A stretch of DNA of 64,000 nt from Lysobacterales bacterium. Lineage in GTDB: Bacteria > Pseudomonadota > Gammaproteobacteria > Xanthomonadales > Xanthomonadaceae. The stretch's first letter is position 1; every line of letters starts with the position of its first letter. A model generated the notes under the pieces. The model did no database searches. It saw only the letters and a program-made list of their open reading frames with translations, and was not told where the DNA came from. The DNA lies in contig JADCRD010000001.1 in the NCBI GenBank assembly GCA_014946745.1, positions 2,726,427 to 2,790,426 of the forward strand, read 5' to 3'. Positions 39,115 through 51,015 of this stretch are shown here, piece by piece. The translations under genes and the position numbers were made by a program.

Positions 39115-40479
39115 CTACCCGCGCGAGAAGCCGGCGCGCGAGCCGCCCTTCAGATTGGCCTTCTTCAGGAGACTGTCGTACTGGTGCGACATCAGGTGCG
39201 CCTGAATCTGGGCCATGAAATCCATAACGACGACGACAACGATCAGCAGGGAGGTCCCGCCGAAGAGATGCGCGACTGTTGGGGGGACACTCATGCCCAA
39301 CTGCAGAGCCTCTGGCAGCAGGCAAACTGCAACGAGATAGAGCGACCCCGCCAGGGTGAGGCGAGTCAGCACCCCGTCAACATAGTCCGCAGTGGCCTTG
39401 CCCGGGCGGATGCCCGGAATCAGTGCACCCGACTTCTTCAAGTTCTCGGCTGTCTCTTGCGAGTTGAACACCAAGGCCGTGTAGAAGAACGCAAAGCCGA
39501 TGATCAACGCACCATACAAGACCATGTGCAAGGGCTGGCCCGGCGAAAGCGCAACCGACAAGTCGGTCAGGAAGCCAACGCTCCCGGCCTCTCCAAACCA
39601 AGTCGCCGCCGTACCCGGAAACATGATCAAGCTGGACGCGAAGATCGCAGGAATGACACCCGCCATGTTCAGCTTGAGCGGCAAGTGAGAGCTTTGATTC
39701 ATGTAAGCCTGGCGGCCGCCCTGACGACGAGCGTAGTTCACAGTGATCCGCCGCTGCCCTCGCTCGACAAACACTACAAAAGCGGTCACGGACAGAACGA
39801 TGACGGTCAGCAGGATCACCGTGAGAGGTGCCATCTCGCCCTGGCTCACCTGGGTGAGTACCGTGATGATCGCGCCGGGAAGCGTTGCAACGATACCCGC
39901 AAAGATGATCAGCGAAATGCCGTTGCCGACGCCACGCTCAGTGACCTGCTCACCCAGCCACATCAAGAACAACGTGCCCGCCGTCAGTGACACGACTGCC
40001 GTGAAAACAAACCCGGGTCCCGGATTGAACACCACAGGCCCGACGGCACTTCCCTGCCCTTGCAGCGCGATCGCGATGCCGAACGCCTGGAAAACAGCCA
40101 GCAGAACGGTGCCGATACGGGTGTACTGCGTGATCTTCCGGCGTCCGCTCTCGCCCTCTTTTCGCAGCTGCTGCAGCGACGGAAAGATTTGCGAGGCCAG
40201 CTGAACGATGATCGATGCCGAGATATATGGCATCACGTTCAAAGCGAAGACACTGAGACGCTCGAGCGCACCGCCAGAGAACAGGTTGAACATCTGGACG
40301 ACGCCCCCCTGCTGCTGCATGAGGGACGTCATGGCGTCTGGATTGACGCCCGGGACCGGCACGAAGGTGCCAAACCGGTAGACGATCAGCGCGCCAAGAA
40401 CGAACAGCAGGCGCTGACGAAGCTCGGTGAGCTTGCCGAGAGCCGCGATGGAACTTGCACCCACGTTCGACTGAGCCAC
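39115..40479 (-). CDS. secY: Preprotein translocase subunit SecY
   Basis: 454 residues with ten predicted membrane helices. Typical features are [10 protein letters not shown] near the start, the plug/[22 protein letters not shown] region, [33 protein letters not shown] and [21 protein letters not shown]. It forms the protein-conducting channel with SecE and SecG. It starts 3 bp after the rplO stop and is the last gene of the spc operon. Confidence 0.98.
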   Translation of the reverse strand: MAQSNVGASSIAALGKLTELRQRLLFVLGALIVYRFGTFVPVPGVNPDAMTSLMQQQGGVVQMFNLFSGGALERLSVFALNVMPYISASIIVQLASQIFPSLQQLRKEGESGRRKITQYTRIGTVLLAVFQAFGIAIALQGQGSAVGPVVFNPGPGFVFTAVVSLTAGTLFLMWLGEQVTERGVGNGISLIIFAGIVATLPGAIITVLTQVSQGEMAPLTVILLTVIVLSVTAFVVFVERGQRRITVNYARRQGGRQAYMNQSSHLPLKLNMAGVIPAIFASSLIMFPGTAATWFGEAGSVGFLTDLSVALSPGQPLHMVLYGALIIGFAFFYTALVFNSQETAENLKKSGALIPGIRPGKATADYVDGVLTRLTLAGSLYLVAVCLLPEALQLGMSVPPTVAHLFGGTSLLIVVVVVMDFMAQIQAHLMSHQYDSLLKKANLKGGSRAGFSRG

Positions 40480-40482
40480 GGA

Positions 40483-40917
40483 TTACTCCACCGATCCGCC
40501 AACTGCCTCGATCGCCGCCTTTGCGCCGGCGGTCGTGGCGAGGCCGCGCACGCTGACCTTGCGATCGAGCTCGCCCTTCTTGACGATCTTCGCGGTACGG
40601 GCGCGGGTCGGCACCAGATTTGCCGCTTGAAGTGCCGGAAAGTCGATGACGTCACCCTCGACCAGCGAAAGCTGATAAAGAAAAACCTGGGCGACATCGT
40701 CCTTCAACTTGGAGCGGAACCCGACCTTCGGAAGACGTCGCTGCAGCGGCATCTGGCCGCCTTCGAAGCCTGCCTTGACCTTGCCTTTGCCGGTGCGGGC
40801 GTACTGGCCCTTGTGGCCGCGGCCGCAGGTCTTGCCGAGGCCGGAACCGATACCGCGACCAACGCGAACGCGGTCTTTGCGAGCGCCGTCAGCGGGCTTG
40901 AGAGTATTGAGACGCAT
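40483..40917 (-). CDS. rplO: 50S ribosomal protein L15
   Basis: 144 residues. The Gly/Arg-rich N-terminus ([24 protein letters not shown]) and C-terminal part match L15, a late assembly protein. It lies 21 bp after rpmD. Confidence 0.98.
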   Translation of the reverse strand: MRLNTLKPADGARKDRVRVGRGIGSGLGKTCGRGHKGQYARTGKGKVKAGFEGGQMPLQRRLPKVGFRSKLKDDVAQVFLYQLSLVEGDVIDFPALQAANLVPTRARTAKIVKKGELDRKVSVRGLATTAGAKAAIEAVGGSVE

Positions 40918-40938
40918 GGTGTTCTCCGGAGAATCCGC

Positions 40939-41127
40939 TTATTGCTCGACGCGGACCAGGTAATAGACGGTGTTGATCAAGCCGCGAACGCTCGGGGTAT
41001 CCGGCAGCTCGCGAACATCGTTCAACTTGCGCAGACCCAGCGCCTTCACAGACAGGCGATGACGCGACTGGGTGCCACGCAGACCCTTGACCAGACGAAC
41101 CTTGACGGTCTTGCCTGCATTAGCCAT
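40939..41127 (-). CDS. rpmD: 50S ribosomal protein L30
   Basis: 62 residues from the ATG at 41127 ([18 protein letters not shown]). KALGLRKLN and [12 protein letters not shown] fit L30. Its first codons overlap the end of rpsE by 8 nt, suggesting coupling. Confidence 0.96.
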   Translation of the reverse strand: MANAGKTVKVRLVKGLRGTQSRHRLSVKALGLRKLNDVRELPDTPSVRGLINTVYYLVRVEQ

Positions 41128-41626
41128 TGCTGATCTCCTCAAGCTTCTTGCCACGCTTGGCCGCGATCTTCGACGGCGAGTGCATCGCCTGCAGCCCCTT
41201 GATGGTGGCGCGCACGAGGTTGATCGGATTGCGCGAACCGACGGCCTTAGCGAGGATGTTCTTGACGCCGGCAGCTTCCAGCACCGCGCGCATTGCGCCA
41301 CCCGCGATCACGCCAGTGCCGTCAGAGGCGGGCTGCATGTAGACGCGAGCGGCACCGTGGTTGGCCTTGATTGGATACCACACGGTTCCGCCGTTCAGCT
41401 CAACACTCACCATAGCCTTGCGCGCGTATTCCATCGACTTCTGAATGGCGACGGGGACTTCGCGCGCCTTACCGTAGCCGAATCCGACGCGGCCGGCGCC
41501 ATCACCGACCACGGTCAAGGCCGTGAAGGTGAACTGGCGGCCGCCCTTGACGGTCTTCGACACGCGATTGACGGCAACCAGCTTCTCCAGCATGCCGTCG
41601 CTGTTGTCACGATCATTCGTGCTCAT
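41120..41626 (-). CDS. rpsE: 30S ribosomal protein S5
   Basis: 168 residues. An N-terminal double-stranded RNA-binding-like domain ([40 protein letters not shown]) and a C-terminal domain are present. It helps decoding accuracy and mRNA unwinding. It overlaps rpmD by 8 nt. Confidence 0.98.
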   Translation of the reverse strand: MSTNDRDNSDGMLEKLVAVNRVSKTVKGGRQFTFTALTVVGDGAGRVGFGYGKAREVPVAIQKSMEYARKAMVSVELNGGTVWYPIKANHGAARVYMQPASDGTGVIAGGAMRAVLEAAGVKNILAKAVGSRNPINLVRATIKGLQAMHSPSKIAAKRGKKLEEISNG

Positions 41627-41699
41627 TGCGTTTCTCTCGTTGCTTACGGCCCTTTGGGCCGCTTGTAGTTGTGGTGCAGCTAATGGATCGCAAGAGCGA

Positions 41700-42053
41700 T
41701 CAGAACTTCAGACCGGCCTCGCGCGCGGCATCCGCCAGCGCCTTGATGCGGCCGTGGTAGCGGAAGCCCGAACGGTCGAACGCGACCGCCTCGATGCCGG
41801 CAGCCAGGGCGCGCTTGGCGATGACCTGGCCGACCTTGGCGGCGGCGTCCTTGTTCTTGGTGCCTTCCAGGCCCTCACGCACTTCCGACTCCAGCGTCGA
41901 GGCCGAAGCCAGAACCTTGGAACCGTCGGAGGTGAACAGCTGGGCATAGATGTGCTGGCCGGTACGCGACACGGACAGACGGGCAGCGCCCAACTCGCGA
42001 ATGTGGGCGCGAGTGGTCTTGGCGCGGCGCAGACGAGCGATTTTCTTTTCCAT
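41700..42053 (-). CDS. rplR: 50S ribosomal protein L18
   Basis: 117 residues. It matches the L18 pattern: [27 protein letters not shown] and [26 protein letters not shown]. It binds 5S rRNA together with L5. It lies 68 bp after rplF. Confidence 0.98.
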   Translation of the reverse strand: MEKKIARLRRAKTTRAHIRELGAARLSVSRTGQHIYAQLFTSDGSKVLASASTLESEVREGLEGTKNKDAAAKVGQVIAKRALAAGIEAVAFDRSGFRYHGRIKALADAAREAGLKF

Positions 42054-42121
42054 GGTCTTTCCTTGAGGAAGCTGAAGGCTTGGAGGGGAGCCCGCGAAGC
42101 GAGCTCCACGAGGACTCCGGA

Positions 42122-42649
42122 TTAGGCCTTCTTGGCTTCCTTCATCACGATCTTCTCGCCGGAGTAGCGCACACCCTTACCCTTGTAGGGCTCCGGCGGA
42201 CGGAACGCGCGGATCTTGGCGGCCACTTGGCCAACCACCTGCTTGTCGGCACCCTTGATAAGGATTTCCGTCTGGCTCGGGGTTTCGATGGTGATGCCCT
42301 CCGGCGCGGAGAACACCACCGGGTGGCTGAAGCCGAGGCTCAGGTTGAGGTCGCGACCAGCCACCGAGGCACGGTAGCCGACGCCGACCAGCTCGAGCTT
42401 GCGGGTGTAACCCTCAGACACGCCGGCCACCATGTTGGCGAGCAGAGCGCGGAGGGTGCCAGCCATGGCGATCAGGTCGTCATTGGCGGCCTGGACGCGG
42501 ACTTCGCCGGCTTCAACTGCGACAGCGACACCGGCGGGCTTGACCTGGGTCAGCGAGCCCTTCGGGCCCTTGACGGTCAGATTCACCGCATCCTGGGTGA
42601 GTTCTACGCCCTTAGGCAGGGCGATGGGCTTCTTGGCAACGCGGGACAT
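42122..42649 (-). CDS. rplF: 50S ribosomal protein L6
   Basis: 175 residues. Two L6 repeats are visible; the C-terminal [24 protein letters not shown] is the family signature. It sits near the sarcin-ricin loop and factor-binding site. Confidence 0.98.
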   Translation of the reverse strand: MSRVAKKPIALPKGVELTQDAVNLTVKGPKGSLTQVKPAGVAVAVEAGEVRVQAANDDLIAMAGTLRALLANMVAGVSEGYTRKLELVGVGYRASVAGRDLNLSLGFSHPVVFSAPEGITIETPSQTEILIKGADKQVVGQVAAKIRAFRPPEPYKGKGVRYSGEKIVMKEAKKA

Positions 42650-42662
42650 GTGCGATCTCCTC

Positions 42663-43058
42663 TTATGCCACCAGGCCCAGAACCTCGCCGCCGAGGCCTT
42701 CAGCCCTGGCCTGCGCGTCGGTCATGATGCCCTTGGAGGTGGAGATGATGGCGATGCCGAGGCCGCCCAGAACGCGGGGGAGCTCAGCCTTGCCGCGGTA
42801 CTGGCGAAGGCCCGAACGGGAGAATCGCTCAAGCTTTTCGATGACCGGACGTCCCTGGTAGTACTTCAGGGCGATCTCAAGCACCGGCTTGTTCTCGACG
42901 GTCTGAACCTGCGCGTCAGCGAGGTAGCCCTCGTTCTTCAGCAGGGTGGCGATGGCGACCTTCAGCTTCGAGGACGGCATCTTTACGGTCTTCTTGCCAA
43001 CCGCCGCCGCATTCTTGATGCGGACGAACATGTCGGCGATGGGATCAGTCATGCTCAT
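42663..43058 (-). CDS. rpsH: 30S ribosomal protein S8
   Basis: 131 residues; [17 protein letters not shown] parallels the E. coli start. The C-terminal [13 protein letters not shown] motif is intact. S8 binds 16S helix 21 and, in E. coli, represses the spc operon at rplE. It lies 106 bp after rpsN. Confidence 0.98.
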   Translation of the reverse strand: MSMTDPIADMFVRIKNAAAVGKKTVKMPSSKLKVAIATLLKNEGYLADAQVQTVENKPVLEIALKYYQGRPVIEKLERFSRSGLRQYRGKAELPRVLGGLGIAIISTSKGIMTDAQARAEGLGGEVLGLVA

Positions 43059-43164
43059 TTGGTTTTACCTTTTGAGTCGCACCGATATCCGCTTTCGCGA
43101 ACGGTCCAAGTGGAAAGAGCCGGCCCCTTGCGGAGCCAGCCCGGAGAAACATGAGTTCAACAGT

Positions 43165-43470
43165 TTACCAGCTTGCCTTGCGAAGACCAGGCACGTCTCC
43201 GCGCATGGTGGCTTCACGAAGCTTGTTGCGGCCGAGGCCGAACTTGCGGTAGACGCCGCGCGGGCGACCGGTTAGTTCGCAACGGTTACGCTGGCGGCAA
43301 GGGCTGGCGTCACGCGGCAGCTTCTGCAGCTTGGCCTGGGCGGAGGCCTTGTCTTCGTACGAGGCCTTCGGGCTGGCGATGATCGCCTTGAGCTCGGCGC
43401 GCTTGGCGGCGAACTTCTCGGCGGTCTTGGCCCGCTTGATCTCGCGGTTGACCATTGAGGTCTTGGCCAT
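43165..43470 (-). CDS. rpsN: 30S ribosomal protein S14 (zinc-independent form)
   Basis: 101 residues, the long form without CxxC zinc motifs; [29 protein letters not shown] is typical of this form. It is part of the 30S head and lies 18 bp after rplE. Confidence 0.98.
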   Translation of the reverse strand: MAKTSMVNREIKRAKTAEKFAAKRAELKAIIASPKASYEDKASAQAKLQKLPRDASPCRQRNRCELTGRPRGVYRKFGLGRNKLREATMRGDVPGLRKASW

Positions 43471-43488
43471 GTTTTGAGTCCTTCAGGA

Positions 43489-44031
43489 TCAGTTGCGGAA
43501 GGGGAAACGGAAGGCTTCGAGCAGCGCCTTGGCTTCCGCATCCGTCTTGGCCGTGGTGGTGATGGCGATATCCATGCCGCGGATTGCGTCGACCTGGTCG
43601 AAGTCAATCTCGGGGAAGATGATCTGCTCCTTCACGCCCATGTTGTAGTTGCCGCGACCATCGAAGGAGCGGCCGGACACACCACGGAAATCGCGAACAC
43701 GCGGCAGCGAGATATTGACGAGTCGATCGAGAAACTCGAACATCTTGGCGCGGCGCAGCGTCACCTTGCAGCCAATCGGCCAGCCGTCACGGATCTTGAA
43801 ACTGGCCACCGAGATGCGAGCCTTGGTGGTCACGGGCTTCTGACCAGAGATTCTCGCCATTTCGGCGACAGCATTCTCCAGGATCTTCTTGTTGCCGACG
43901 GCCTCGCCCACGCCCATGTTCAGCGTGATCTTGCTCAAGCGCGGCACTTGCATGACGTTGGCATAGCCGAAGCGCTCCATCATCTTCGGTACGACCTGGT
44001 CCTTGTAGAACTTTTCAAGACGGGTGGTCAT
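43489..44031 (-). CDS. rplE: 50S ribosomal protein L5
   Basis: 180 residues. [16 protein letters not shown]-type sequence ([18 protein letters not shown]), [33 protein letters not shown] and the C-terminal [21 protein letters not shown] fit L5. It binds 5S rRNA and the P-site tRNA. Confidence 0.98.
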   Translation of the reverse strand: MTTRLEKFYKDQVVPKMMERFGYANVMQVPRLSKITLNMGVGEAVGNKKILENAVAEMARISGQKPVTTKARISVASFKIRDGWPIGCKVTLRRAKMFEFLDRLVNISLPRVRDFRGVSGRSFDGRGNYNMGVKEQIIFPEIDFDQVDAIRGMDIAITTTAKTDAEAKALLEAFRFPFRN

Positions 44032-44042
44032 TACTGCATTCC

Positions 44043-44357
44043 TCAGGCGTCAATCGCCTCACCGCTGGAGCGGAACACACGCAGTTTGCGTCCATCCTCC
44101 AGCACCTTGAAGCCAACGCGTTCGCCCTTGCCCGTCGCCGGGTTGAACAGCATCACGTTGGAGATATGGATCGGCGCCTCACGCTCAATGATCCCACCCG
44201 GCTGATTGGCCTGCGGGTTCGCCTTGGTGTGGCGCTTGATCAGATTGATGTTCGAGACGACCACGCGGTCACCGACCACGCGCACGACCTCGCCCTTCTG
44301 ACCCTTGTTCTTGCCGGTGATCACCAGAATCTGGTCACCCTTGCGAATACGGCTCAT
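44043..44357 (-). CDS. rplX: 50S ribosomal protein L24
   Basis: 104 residues with an N-terminal KOW motif ([24 protein letters not shown]). It initiates 50S assembly and lies near the exit tunnel. It is 11 bp from rplN. Confidence 0.98.
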   Translation of the reverse strand: MSRIRKGDQILVITGKNKGQKGEVVRVVGDRVVVSNINLIKRHTKANPQANQPGGIIEREAPIHISNVMLFNPATGKGERVGFKVLEDGRKLRVFRSSGEAIDA

Positions 44358-44364
44358 GGCTTAT

Positions 44365-44737
<373 letters not shown>

Positions 44738-44756
44738 GGATCTTCTCCTTGAGCGA

Positions 44757-45017
44757 TCAGGCGCCGCGGCTCACGACTTCGACAACGCGCCAGGTCTTGG
44801 TCTTCGACAGCGGGCGGCACTCCACCACGCGGACGATGTCGCCTTCCTGACAGCTGTTGTTCTCGTCGTGGGCGTGCAGCTTGGTCGAACGGCGCAGGTA
44901 CTTGCCGTAAAGCTCGTGCTTCACAGCACGCTCGACCAGCACGGTGACGGTCTTGTCCATTTTGTTGCTGACCACGCGACCTTCAACGGTGCGGGGGGTC
45001 TGGGTGTTGTCACTCAT
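44757..45017 (-). CDS. rpsQ: 30S ribosomal protein S17
   Basis: 86 residues; the OB-fold protein with [45 protein letters not shown] primary 16S rRNA binder, and last gene of the S10 operon. Confidence 0.98.
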   Translation of the reverse strand: MSDNTQTPRTVEGRVVSNKMDKTVTVLVERAVKHELYGKYLRRSTKLHAHDENNSCQEGDIVRVVECRPLSKTKTWRVVEVVSRGA

Positions 45018-45027
45018 GTCGGTCGCC

Positions 45028-45213
45028 TTACGCGTTGGAGCCCAGCAGCATTTTCACTTGCGCGATCTCGCGGCGCACGTTCTTCAGCTGGTGGCTCTGG
45101 GTCAACTGGCCGCTGCCCTTCTGCATGCGAAGGTTGAACTGCTCGCGGCGCAGATCGAGGAGGTGGGCCTTAAGTTCAACGGCCGACTTTTGGCGGAGTT
45201 CCTTGATGTCCAT
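45028..45213 (-). CDS. rpmC: 50S ribosomal protein L29
   Basis: 61 residues, a two-helix protein with [34 protein letters not shown]. It lies at the exit tunnel and is part of the SRP/trigger factor docking site. Its ATG shares one base with the rplP stop (TGATG). Confidence 0.98.
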   Translation of the reverse strand: MDIKELRQKSAVELKAHLLDLRREQFNLRMQKGSGQLTQSHQLKNVRREIAQVKMLLGSNA

Positions 45214-45626
45214 CAGCGCACCGTCCGGGTCACGAAAGTGGTCTGAACCGACAGCTTGGCGGCGGCCAGACGAAAAGCCTCCCGAGCCGTCTCTTCGGGG
45301 ATCCCCTCAATCTCGTAGAGAACTCGGCCAGGCTGAACGAGCGCCACCCAGTACTCGACGTTACCCTTACCGCTACCCATGCGAACCTCAATGGGCTTCT
45401 GGGTGATCGGCTTATCGGGGAAAACGCGTATCCAAAGCTTTCCACCACGCTTGACGTAGCGGCTGATGGTGCGTCGGGCGGACTCAATCTGACGAGCCGT
45501 CAGCTGTCCGTAAGTGGTGGCCTTGAGGCCATACTCGCCGAAGCTGACCTGCGCGCCGTTCCAGGAGAGGCCGGTGTTCCGGCCCTTATGTACCTTGCGG
45601 TACTTGGTTCTTTTGGGCTGCAACAT
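45213..45626 (-). CDS. rplP: 50S ribosomal protein L16
   Basis: 137 residues. [19 protein letters not shown] and [27 protein letters not shown] are typical; the protein organises the A-site tRNA region. The stop overlaps the rpmC start by one base. Confidence 0.99.
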   Translation of the reverse strand: MLQPKRTKYRKVHKGRNTGLSWNGAQVSFGEYGLKATTYGQLTARQIESARRTISRYVKRGGKLWIRVFPDKPITQKPIEVRMGSGKGNVEYWVALVQPGRVLYEIEGIPEETAREAFRLAAAKLSVQTTFVTRTVR

Positions 45627-45638
45627 GACAGGGATTCC

Positions 45639-46334
45639 TTACTTGGCCTGACGGGGCGCGCGCTCTGAGCGCTGCTCTTCGGCCTTTTCCTGACCCACCT
45701 GCGAGTAATCGAAGACCTCGCCCTTGTAGATCCAGGTCTTGATACCGATGACGCCGTAAGTGGTGTGAGCCTCAGCGAAGCCATAGTCGACGTCGGCTCG
45801 CAGAGTGTGCAGGGGTACGCGACCTTCGCGATACCACTCCGAACGTGCGATTTCAGCGCCATTGAGGCGGCCGGCCACGTTGACCTTGATGCCAAGCGCA
45901 CCGAGGCGCATCGCATTGCCGACAGCGCGCTTCATCGCCCGACGGAACATGATGCGGCGCTCGAGCTGCTGGGCAATCGACTCAGCGACCAGCTGGGCGT
46001 CGAGCTCCGGCTTGCGAACCTCAGCGACGTTGATGTGCACGGGCACACCCATGATCTCGCTGACGTCGCGCCGCAGCTTCTCGATGTCCTCGCCCTTTTT
46101 GCCGATCACCACGCCCGGGCGGGCGGTGTGAATCGTCACGCGGGCTGTCTTGGCCGGGCGCTCGATCTGGATGCGCGAAACACCTGCGGCGGCAAGACGC
46201 TTACGCAGCATCTCGCGAACCTTCAGGTCGCCCGCCAAGTAACCGGCGAAATCGCGCTTGTTGGCGTACCACTTGGAATTCCAATCCTTGGAGATTCCAA
46301 GGCGAATTCCGATCGGATGAACTTTGTGACCCAT
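45639..46334 (-). CDS. rpsC: 30S ribosomal protein S3
   Basis: 231 residues from the ATG at 46334 ([13 protein letters not shown]). The KH domain with [15 protein letters not shown] is intact. With S4 and S5 it lines the mRNA entry channel. It starts 13 bp after rplV. Confidence 0.98.
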   Translation of the reverse strand: MGHKVHPIGIRLGISKDWNSKWYANKRDFAGYLAGDLKVREMLRKRLAAAGVSRIQIERPAKTARVTIHTARPGVVIGKKGEDIEKLRRDVSEIMGVPVHINVAEVRKPELDAQLVAESIAQQLERRIMFRRAMKRAVGNAMRLGALGIKVNVAGRLNGAEIARSEWYREGRVPLHTLRADVDYGFAEAHTTYGVIGIKTWIYKGEVFDYSQVGQEKAEEQRSERAPRQAK

Positions 46335-46347
46335 CGTGCGTCCCCGA

Positions 46348-46683
46348 TTACTGGCCGGTGCCCACAACCACAGTGATGTGGCTGGTGCGTTTCAGGATAC
46401 GAGCTCCGCGGCCCTTGGCGCGGGCGTGGAAGCGCTTCATGGTCGGGCCCTCATCGACAAAGATGCGGGCGACCTTGAGCTCGTCGACGTCGGCACCGTC
46501 GTTGTTCTCGGCGTTGGCAACCGCCGAGAGCAGGACTTTACGGACGATCTGGGCGGCCTTCTTCTCGCTGAACTTCAGCAGATTGTCGGCGCGATCGACG
46601 GGGAGGCCGCGCACCTGGTCGGCGACCAGGCGGACCTTCTGTGCGGAGATGCGTGCACCGCGGAGGATGGCTTTGGTTTCCAT
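46348..46683 (-). CDS. rplV: 50S ribosomal protein L22
   Basis: 111 residues. [21 protein letters not shown] and the hairpin loop [25 protein letters not shown] that lines the exit tunnel are present. The loop looks unaltered, with no duplication of macrolide-resistant type. Confidence 0.98.
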   Translation of the reverse strand: METKAILRGARISAQKVRLVADQVRGLPVDRADNLLKFSEKKAAQIVRKVLLSAVANAENNDGADVDELKVARIFVDEGPTMKRFHARAKGRGARILKRTSHITVVVGTGQ

Positions 46684-46695
46684 TGCAATCGCTCC

Positions 46696-46971
46696 TTAGC
46701 GGCCGGACTTCTTGTCGCCACCGTGACCCTTGAAGGTCCGGGTGACGGCGAACTCGCCCAGCTTGTGGCCGACCATGTTCTCGTTGATCAGCACGGGAAC
46801 GTGCTGGCGACCGTTGTGGATCGCAATGGTCAAGCCGATCATTTCCGGCAGCACCATCGAGCGACGGGACCAGGTCTTGATCGGACGCTTGTTATTCGTG
46901 GCCGCAGCGGTCTCCACCTTCTTGGCGAGGTGCAGATCAATGAACGGGCCTTTCTTGAGTGAACGTGCCAT
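46696..46971 (-). CDS. rpsS: 30S ribosomal protein S19
   Basis: 91 residues. [19 protein letters not shown] and [28 protein letters not shown] are the family signatures. It pairs with S13 in the 30S head. Confidence 0.99.
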   Translation of the reverse strand: MARSLKKGPFIDLHLAKKVETAAATNNKRPIKTWSRRSMVLPEMIGLTIAIHNGRQHVPVLINENMVGHKLGEFAVTRTFKGHGGDKKSGR

Positions 46972-46983
46972 GACCTATTCCTA

Positions 46984-47805
46984 TTACTTCCGGCGCCGCA
47001 CGATGAACTGCTCGGTGCGCTTGTTGTTGCGGGTCTTGTAGCCCTTGGTCGGCACACCCCAAGGGGTGACCGGGTGGCGACCGCCCGAGGTGCGGCCTTC
47101 ACCACCACCATGCGGGTGGTCGACCGGGTTCATCACCACGCCGCGAACGGTCGGACGAACGCCCATCCAACGCTTCGCGCCGGCCTTGCCGATCTTGGTG
47201 AGGTTGTGCTCGCTGTTGCCGACTTCGCCGATGGTGGCGCGGCAATCTGCCGGCACCTTGCGCATTTCGCCGGAGCGCAGGCGCAGGGTCGCGTAGCCCT
47301 GCTCGCGAGCGATCAGCTGGCAAGAGGCACCGGCGCTGCGCGCCAGCTGCGCTTTCTTGCCCGGCTTCATCTCGACACAGTGCACCGTGGTGCCGATCGG
47401 AATGTTGCGCAGCGGCAGGGTGTTGCCAACCTTGATGGGAGCGTCGCGGCCGGACATCAGCTGGTCGCCGACCTGGACACCCTTGGGAGCGATGATGTAG
47501 CGACGCTCGCCATCGGCGTAGCACAGAAGCGCGATGTGCGCGGTGCGGTTAGGATCGTACTCGATGCGCTCGACGCGCGACGCGATACCTTCCTTATCAC
47601 GCTTGAAGTCGACGATTCGGTAGTGCTGCTTGTGGCCACCACCGATATGACGCGTGGTGATGCGACCCGCGTTGTTGCGGCCGCCGGTGCGCGATTGCGA
47701 CTCGACCAGTGCCGCGTGGGGGGCACCCTTGTACAGATGGTCGCGGCTGACGCTCACCTTGGAGCGGCGACCCGGCGACGTGGGCTTGTAAGTGATCACT
47801 GCCAT
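46984..47805 (-). CDS. rplB: 50S ribosomal protein L2
   Basis: 273 residues. The conserved peptidyl-transferase-proximal loop is intact ([18 protein letters not shown]). A primary 23S rRNA binder needed for subunit joining. Confidence 0.99.
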   Translation of the reverse strand: MAVITYKPTSPGRRSKVSVSRDHLYKGAPHAALVESQSRTGGRNNAGRITTRHIGGGHKQHYRIVDFKRDKEGIASRVERIEYDPNRTAHIALLCYADGERRYIIAPKGVQVGDQLMSGRDAPIKVGNTLPLRNIPIGTTVHCVEMKPGKKAQLARSAGASCQLIAREQGYATLRLRSGEMRKVPADCRATIGEVGNSEHNLTKIGKAGAKRWMGVRPTVRGVVMNPVDHPHGGGEGRTSGGRHPVTPWGVPTKGYKTRNNKRTEQFIVRRRK

Positions 47806-47816
47806 GTCTGCTTACC

Positions 47817-48113
47817 TCAGGCCCGGGCCATGACGTCGATGGACTGGCCTTCGGCCAGCTTGACGTAGGCCTTGCGCCAATCACCGCGACGACCCGCGCG
47901 GGAACGGAAGGACTTGCTCTTGCCCTTGACGTTGACGACGTTCACCCCCTCGACCTTGACCGAGAAGAGCTGCTCGACAGCAGCCTTGACGTCGGCCTTG
48001 GTGGCGCCAGCGGCGATCTCGAAGACGTACTGGTTCGAGACTTCCTGCAGGCGGGCGCCCTTCTCGGAGATCAGGGGCGCGCGCAGCACGCTCAGGATGT
48101 GTTCGGTGCTCAT
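47817..48113 (-). CDS. rplW: 50S ribosomal protein L23
   Basis: 98 residues from the ATG at 48113 ([13 protein letters not shown]), which overlaps the rplD stop as ATGA; a start three codons earlier is possible but less likely. [16 protein letters not shown] fits L23. It is the trigger-factor docking protein. Confidence 0.96.
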   Translation of the reverse strand: MSTEHILSVLRAPLISEKGARLQEVSNQYVFEIAAGATKADVKAAVEQLFSVKVEGVNVVNVKGKSKSFRSRAGRRGDWRKAYVKLAEGQSIDVMARA

Positions 48114-48715
48114 GCCAGCCACTCCTCGATCTTCTTGACCGCGTCCACGGTCACCACGACGTGATCGGCGCCCACCAGGGAAACCGGATCCAGGCCCTGA
48201 ACGTCGCGGACTTCGACGTAGGGGATGTTGCGAGCGGACAAGTACAGCGCCTCGGAGCCGTTCTCGGTCACGATCAGCGGACGCTTGCCCAGCTGAAGCT
48301 CGGCCAGCTTGGCGACCAGTTCCTTGGTCTTCGGCTGCTCCAGATCGAACGACTCGACGACCAGCAGACGGCCGTGGCGGTTCAGCTCAGACAGGATTGA
48401 ACGCAGCGCACCGCGGTACATCTTGCGGTTGATCTTCTGCGCGAAGTTGCGAGGGCGCGCGGCGAAGCTGACGCCTCCGCCGATGAAGATCGGCGCGCGG
48501 TAGTCACCGTGGCGAGCACCGCCACCCTTCTGCTTCTTGAACTTCTTGGTAGTGCCGGACACCTCAGAACGGCTCTTCTGAGCCTTGGTGCCTGCACGGC
48601 CGGCGTTGCGGTAAGCCACGACCACCTGATGAACCAGGTCTTCGCGGAAGTCGCGACCAAACACCTCGTCGGAGACGGTCAGCGTCTTGGAGCTTCCCTT
48701 GACTGCGAGTTCCAT
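48110..48715 (-). CDS. rplD: 50S ribosomal protein L4
   Basis: 201 residues. The tunnel-loop segment [45 protein letters not shown] is intact. In E. coli L4 also represses the S10 operon through a long leader, which is missing here. Confidence 0.98.
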   Translation of the reverse strand: MELAVKGSSKTLTVSDEVFGRDFREDLVHQVVVAYRNAGRAGTKAQKSRSEVSGTTKKFKKQKGGGARHGDYRAPIFIGGGVSFAARPRNFAQKINRKMYRGALRSILSELNRHGRLLVVESFDLEQPKTKELVAKLAELQLGKRPLIVTENGSEALYLSARNIPYVEVRDVQGLDPVSLVGADHVVVTVDAVKKIEEWLA

Positions 48716-48727
48716 GACTGAGCTCCT

Positions 48728-49366
48728 TTAGGCCTTGGCCGCCGGGCGGACGATGACGTCGCCACCGGGAGCACCCGGGATGGAACCACGCACAGCGATC
48801 AAGCCGCGCTCGGCATCCACCTTCATGACGACAAGATTCTGGGAGGTCTGATTGACCGCACCCATGTGGCCGGACATTTTCTTACCGGGGAACACGCGCC
48901 CCGGGGTCTGGCGCTGGCCGATCGAGCCAGGCGAACGATGCGACAGCGAGTTACCGTGGGTGGCGTCGCCCATGGTGAAACCATGGCGCTTGATGGTTCC
49001 GGCAAAGCCCTTACCGCGGCTGACGCCAGCAACATCGACCTTCTGGCCTTCGGAGAAGATATCGGCGCGAATCTCCGCACCCACCGCGTACTCTCCCGCT
49101 TTGTCAGCGGCAATGCGGAACTCCCAAAGACCACGACCCGCTTCAACCTTCGCTTTCGCGAAGTGACCGGCTTCCGGTTTGTTCAGCAGGGCGGCGCGCT
49201 TCGCGCCAGCGGTGACCTGGATGGCGGCGTAGCCGTCCGACTCCAGAGTCTTGACCTGGACCACGCGATTAGGGGTCGCCTCGATCAGGGTGACCGGCAC
49301 CGACTCACCCGACTCGGTGAAGATCCGGCTCATGCCGCACTTGCGGCCAACGATTCCGATGCTCAT
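48728..49366 (-). CDS. rplC: 50S ribosomal protein L3
   Basis: 212 residues from the ATG at 49366 ([16 protein letters not shown]). [23 protein letters not shown] includes the glutamine region methylated by PrmB in other bacteria. Early assembly protein whose finger reaches the peptidyl-transferase centre. Confidence 0.98.
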   Translation of the reverse strand: MSIGIVGRKCGMSRIFTESGESVPVTLIEATPNRVVQVKTLESDGYAAIQVTAGAKRAALLNKPEAGHFAKAKVEAGRGLWEFRIAADKAGEYAVGAEIRADIFSEGQKVDVAGVSRGKGFAGTIKRHGFTMGDATHGNSLSHRSPGSIGQRQTPGRVFPGKKMSGHMGAVNQTSQNLVVMKVDAERGLIAVRGSIPGAPGGDVIVRPAAKA

Positions 49367-49376
49367 GGGGAATGCC

Positions 49377-49688
49377 TCAGTACAGCTTGATCTGAACGTC
49401 GACGCCAGCCGCGAGCTCAAGCTTCATGAGCGCGTCCACGGTCTTGTCGTTCGGATCCACGATATCGAGCACGCGCTTGTGCGTGCGGGTCTCGTACTGG
49501 TCGCGGGCGTCTTTGTCGACGTGCGGCGACACGAGCACGGTATAGCGTTCGGTCTTCGTGGGCAGCGGGATCGGTCCGCGCACCTGCGCGCCGGTCCGCT
49601 TGGCCGTCTCCACGATCTCGCTCGCGGAACGGTCGATCAAGCGATGATCGAACGCCTTGAGCCGAATCCGAATCTTCTGGTCCGCCAT
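49377..49688 (-). CDS. rpsJ: 30S ribosomal protein S10
   Basis: 103 residues. [44 protein letters not shown] is canonical. S10 also works as NusE in antitermination. First gene of the S10 operon; the 82-bp gap to tuf leaves no room for the long L4-responsive leader of E. coli. Confidence 0.99.
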   Translation of the reverse strand: MADQKIRIRLKAFDHRLIDRSASEIVETAKRTGAQVRGPIPLPTKTERYTVLVSPHVDKDARDQYETRTHKRVLDIVDPNDKTVDALMKLELAAGVDVQIKLY

Positions 49689-49721
49689 GGGCCTGGTCCT
49701 TGGTTTTCGTTAAAGAGCGTC

Positions 49722-49748
49722 GGGGGTGGGAGCGTTCGTCCCACCCCC
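49722..49748. terminator. Perfect 10-bp hairpin between tuf and rpsJ
   Basis: GGGGGTGGGA and TCCCACCCCC pair exactly around a 7-nt loop, 23 bp after the tuf stop. On the minus strand only CTCTTTAACG follows, a weak U-run, so termination is probably partial or replaced by mRNA end protection. Confidence 0.6.
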
Positions 49749-49770
49749 CGGGTGCAAGCCCGCTATCGTA

Positions 49771-50961
<1,191 letters not shown>

Positions 50962-51015
50962 GGTTTGAACCTCTTTGTTTATGTCTTGGAGTCTTGGCTG
51001 GAGCGATACGCTCGA

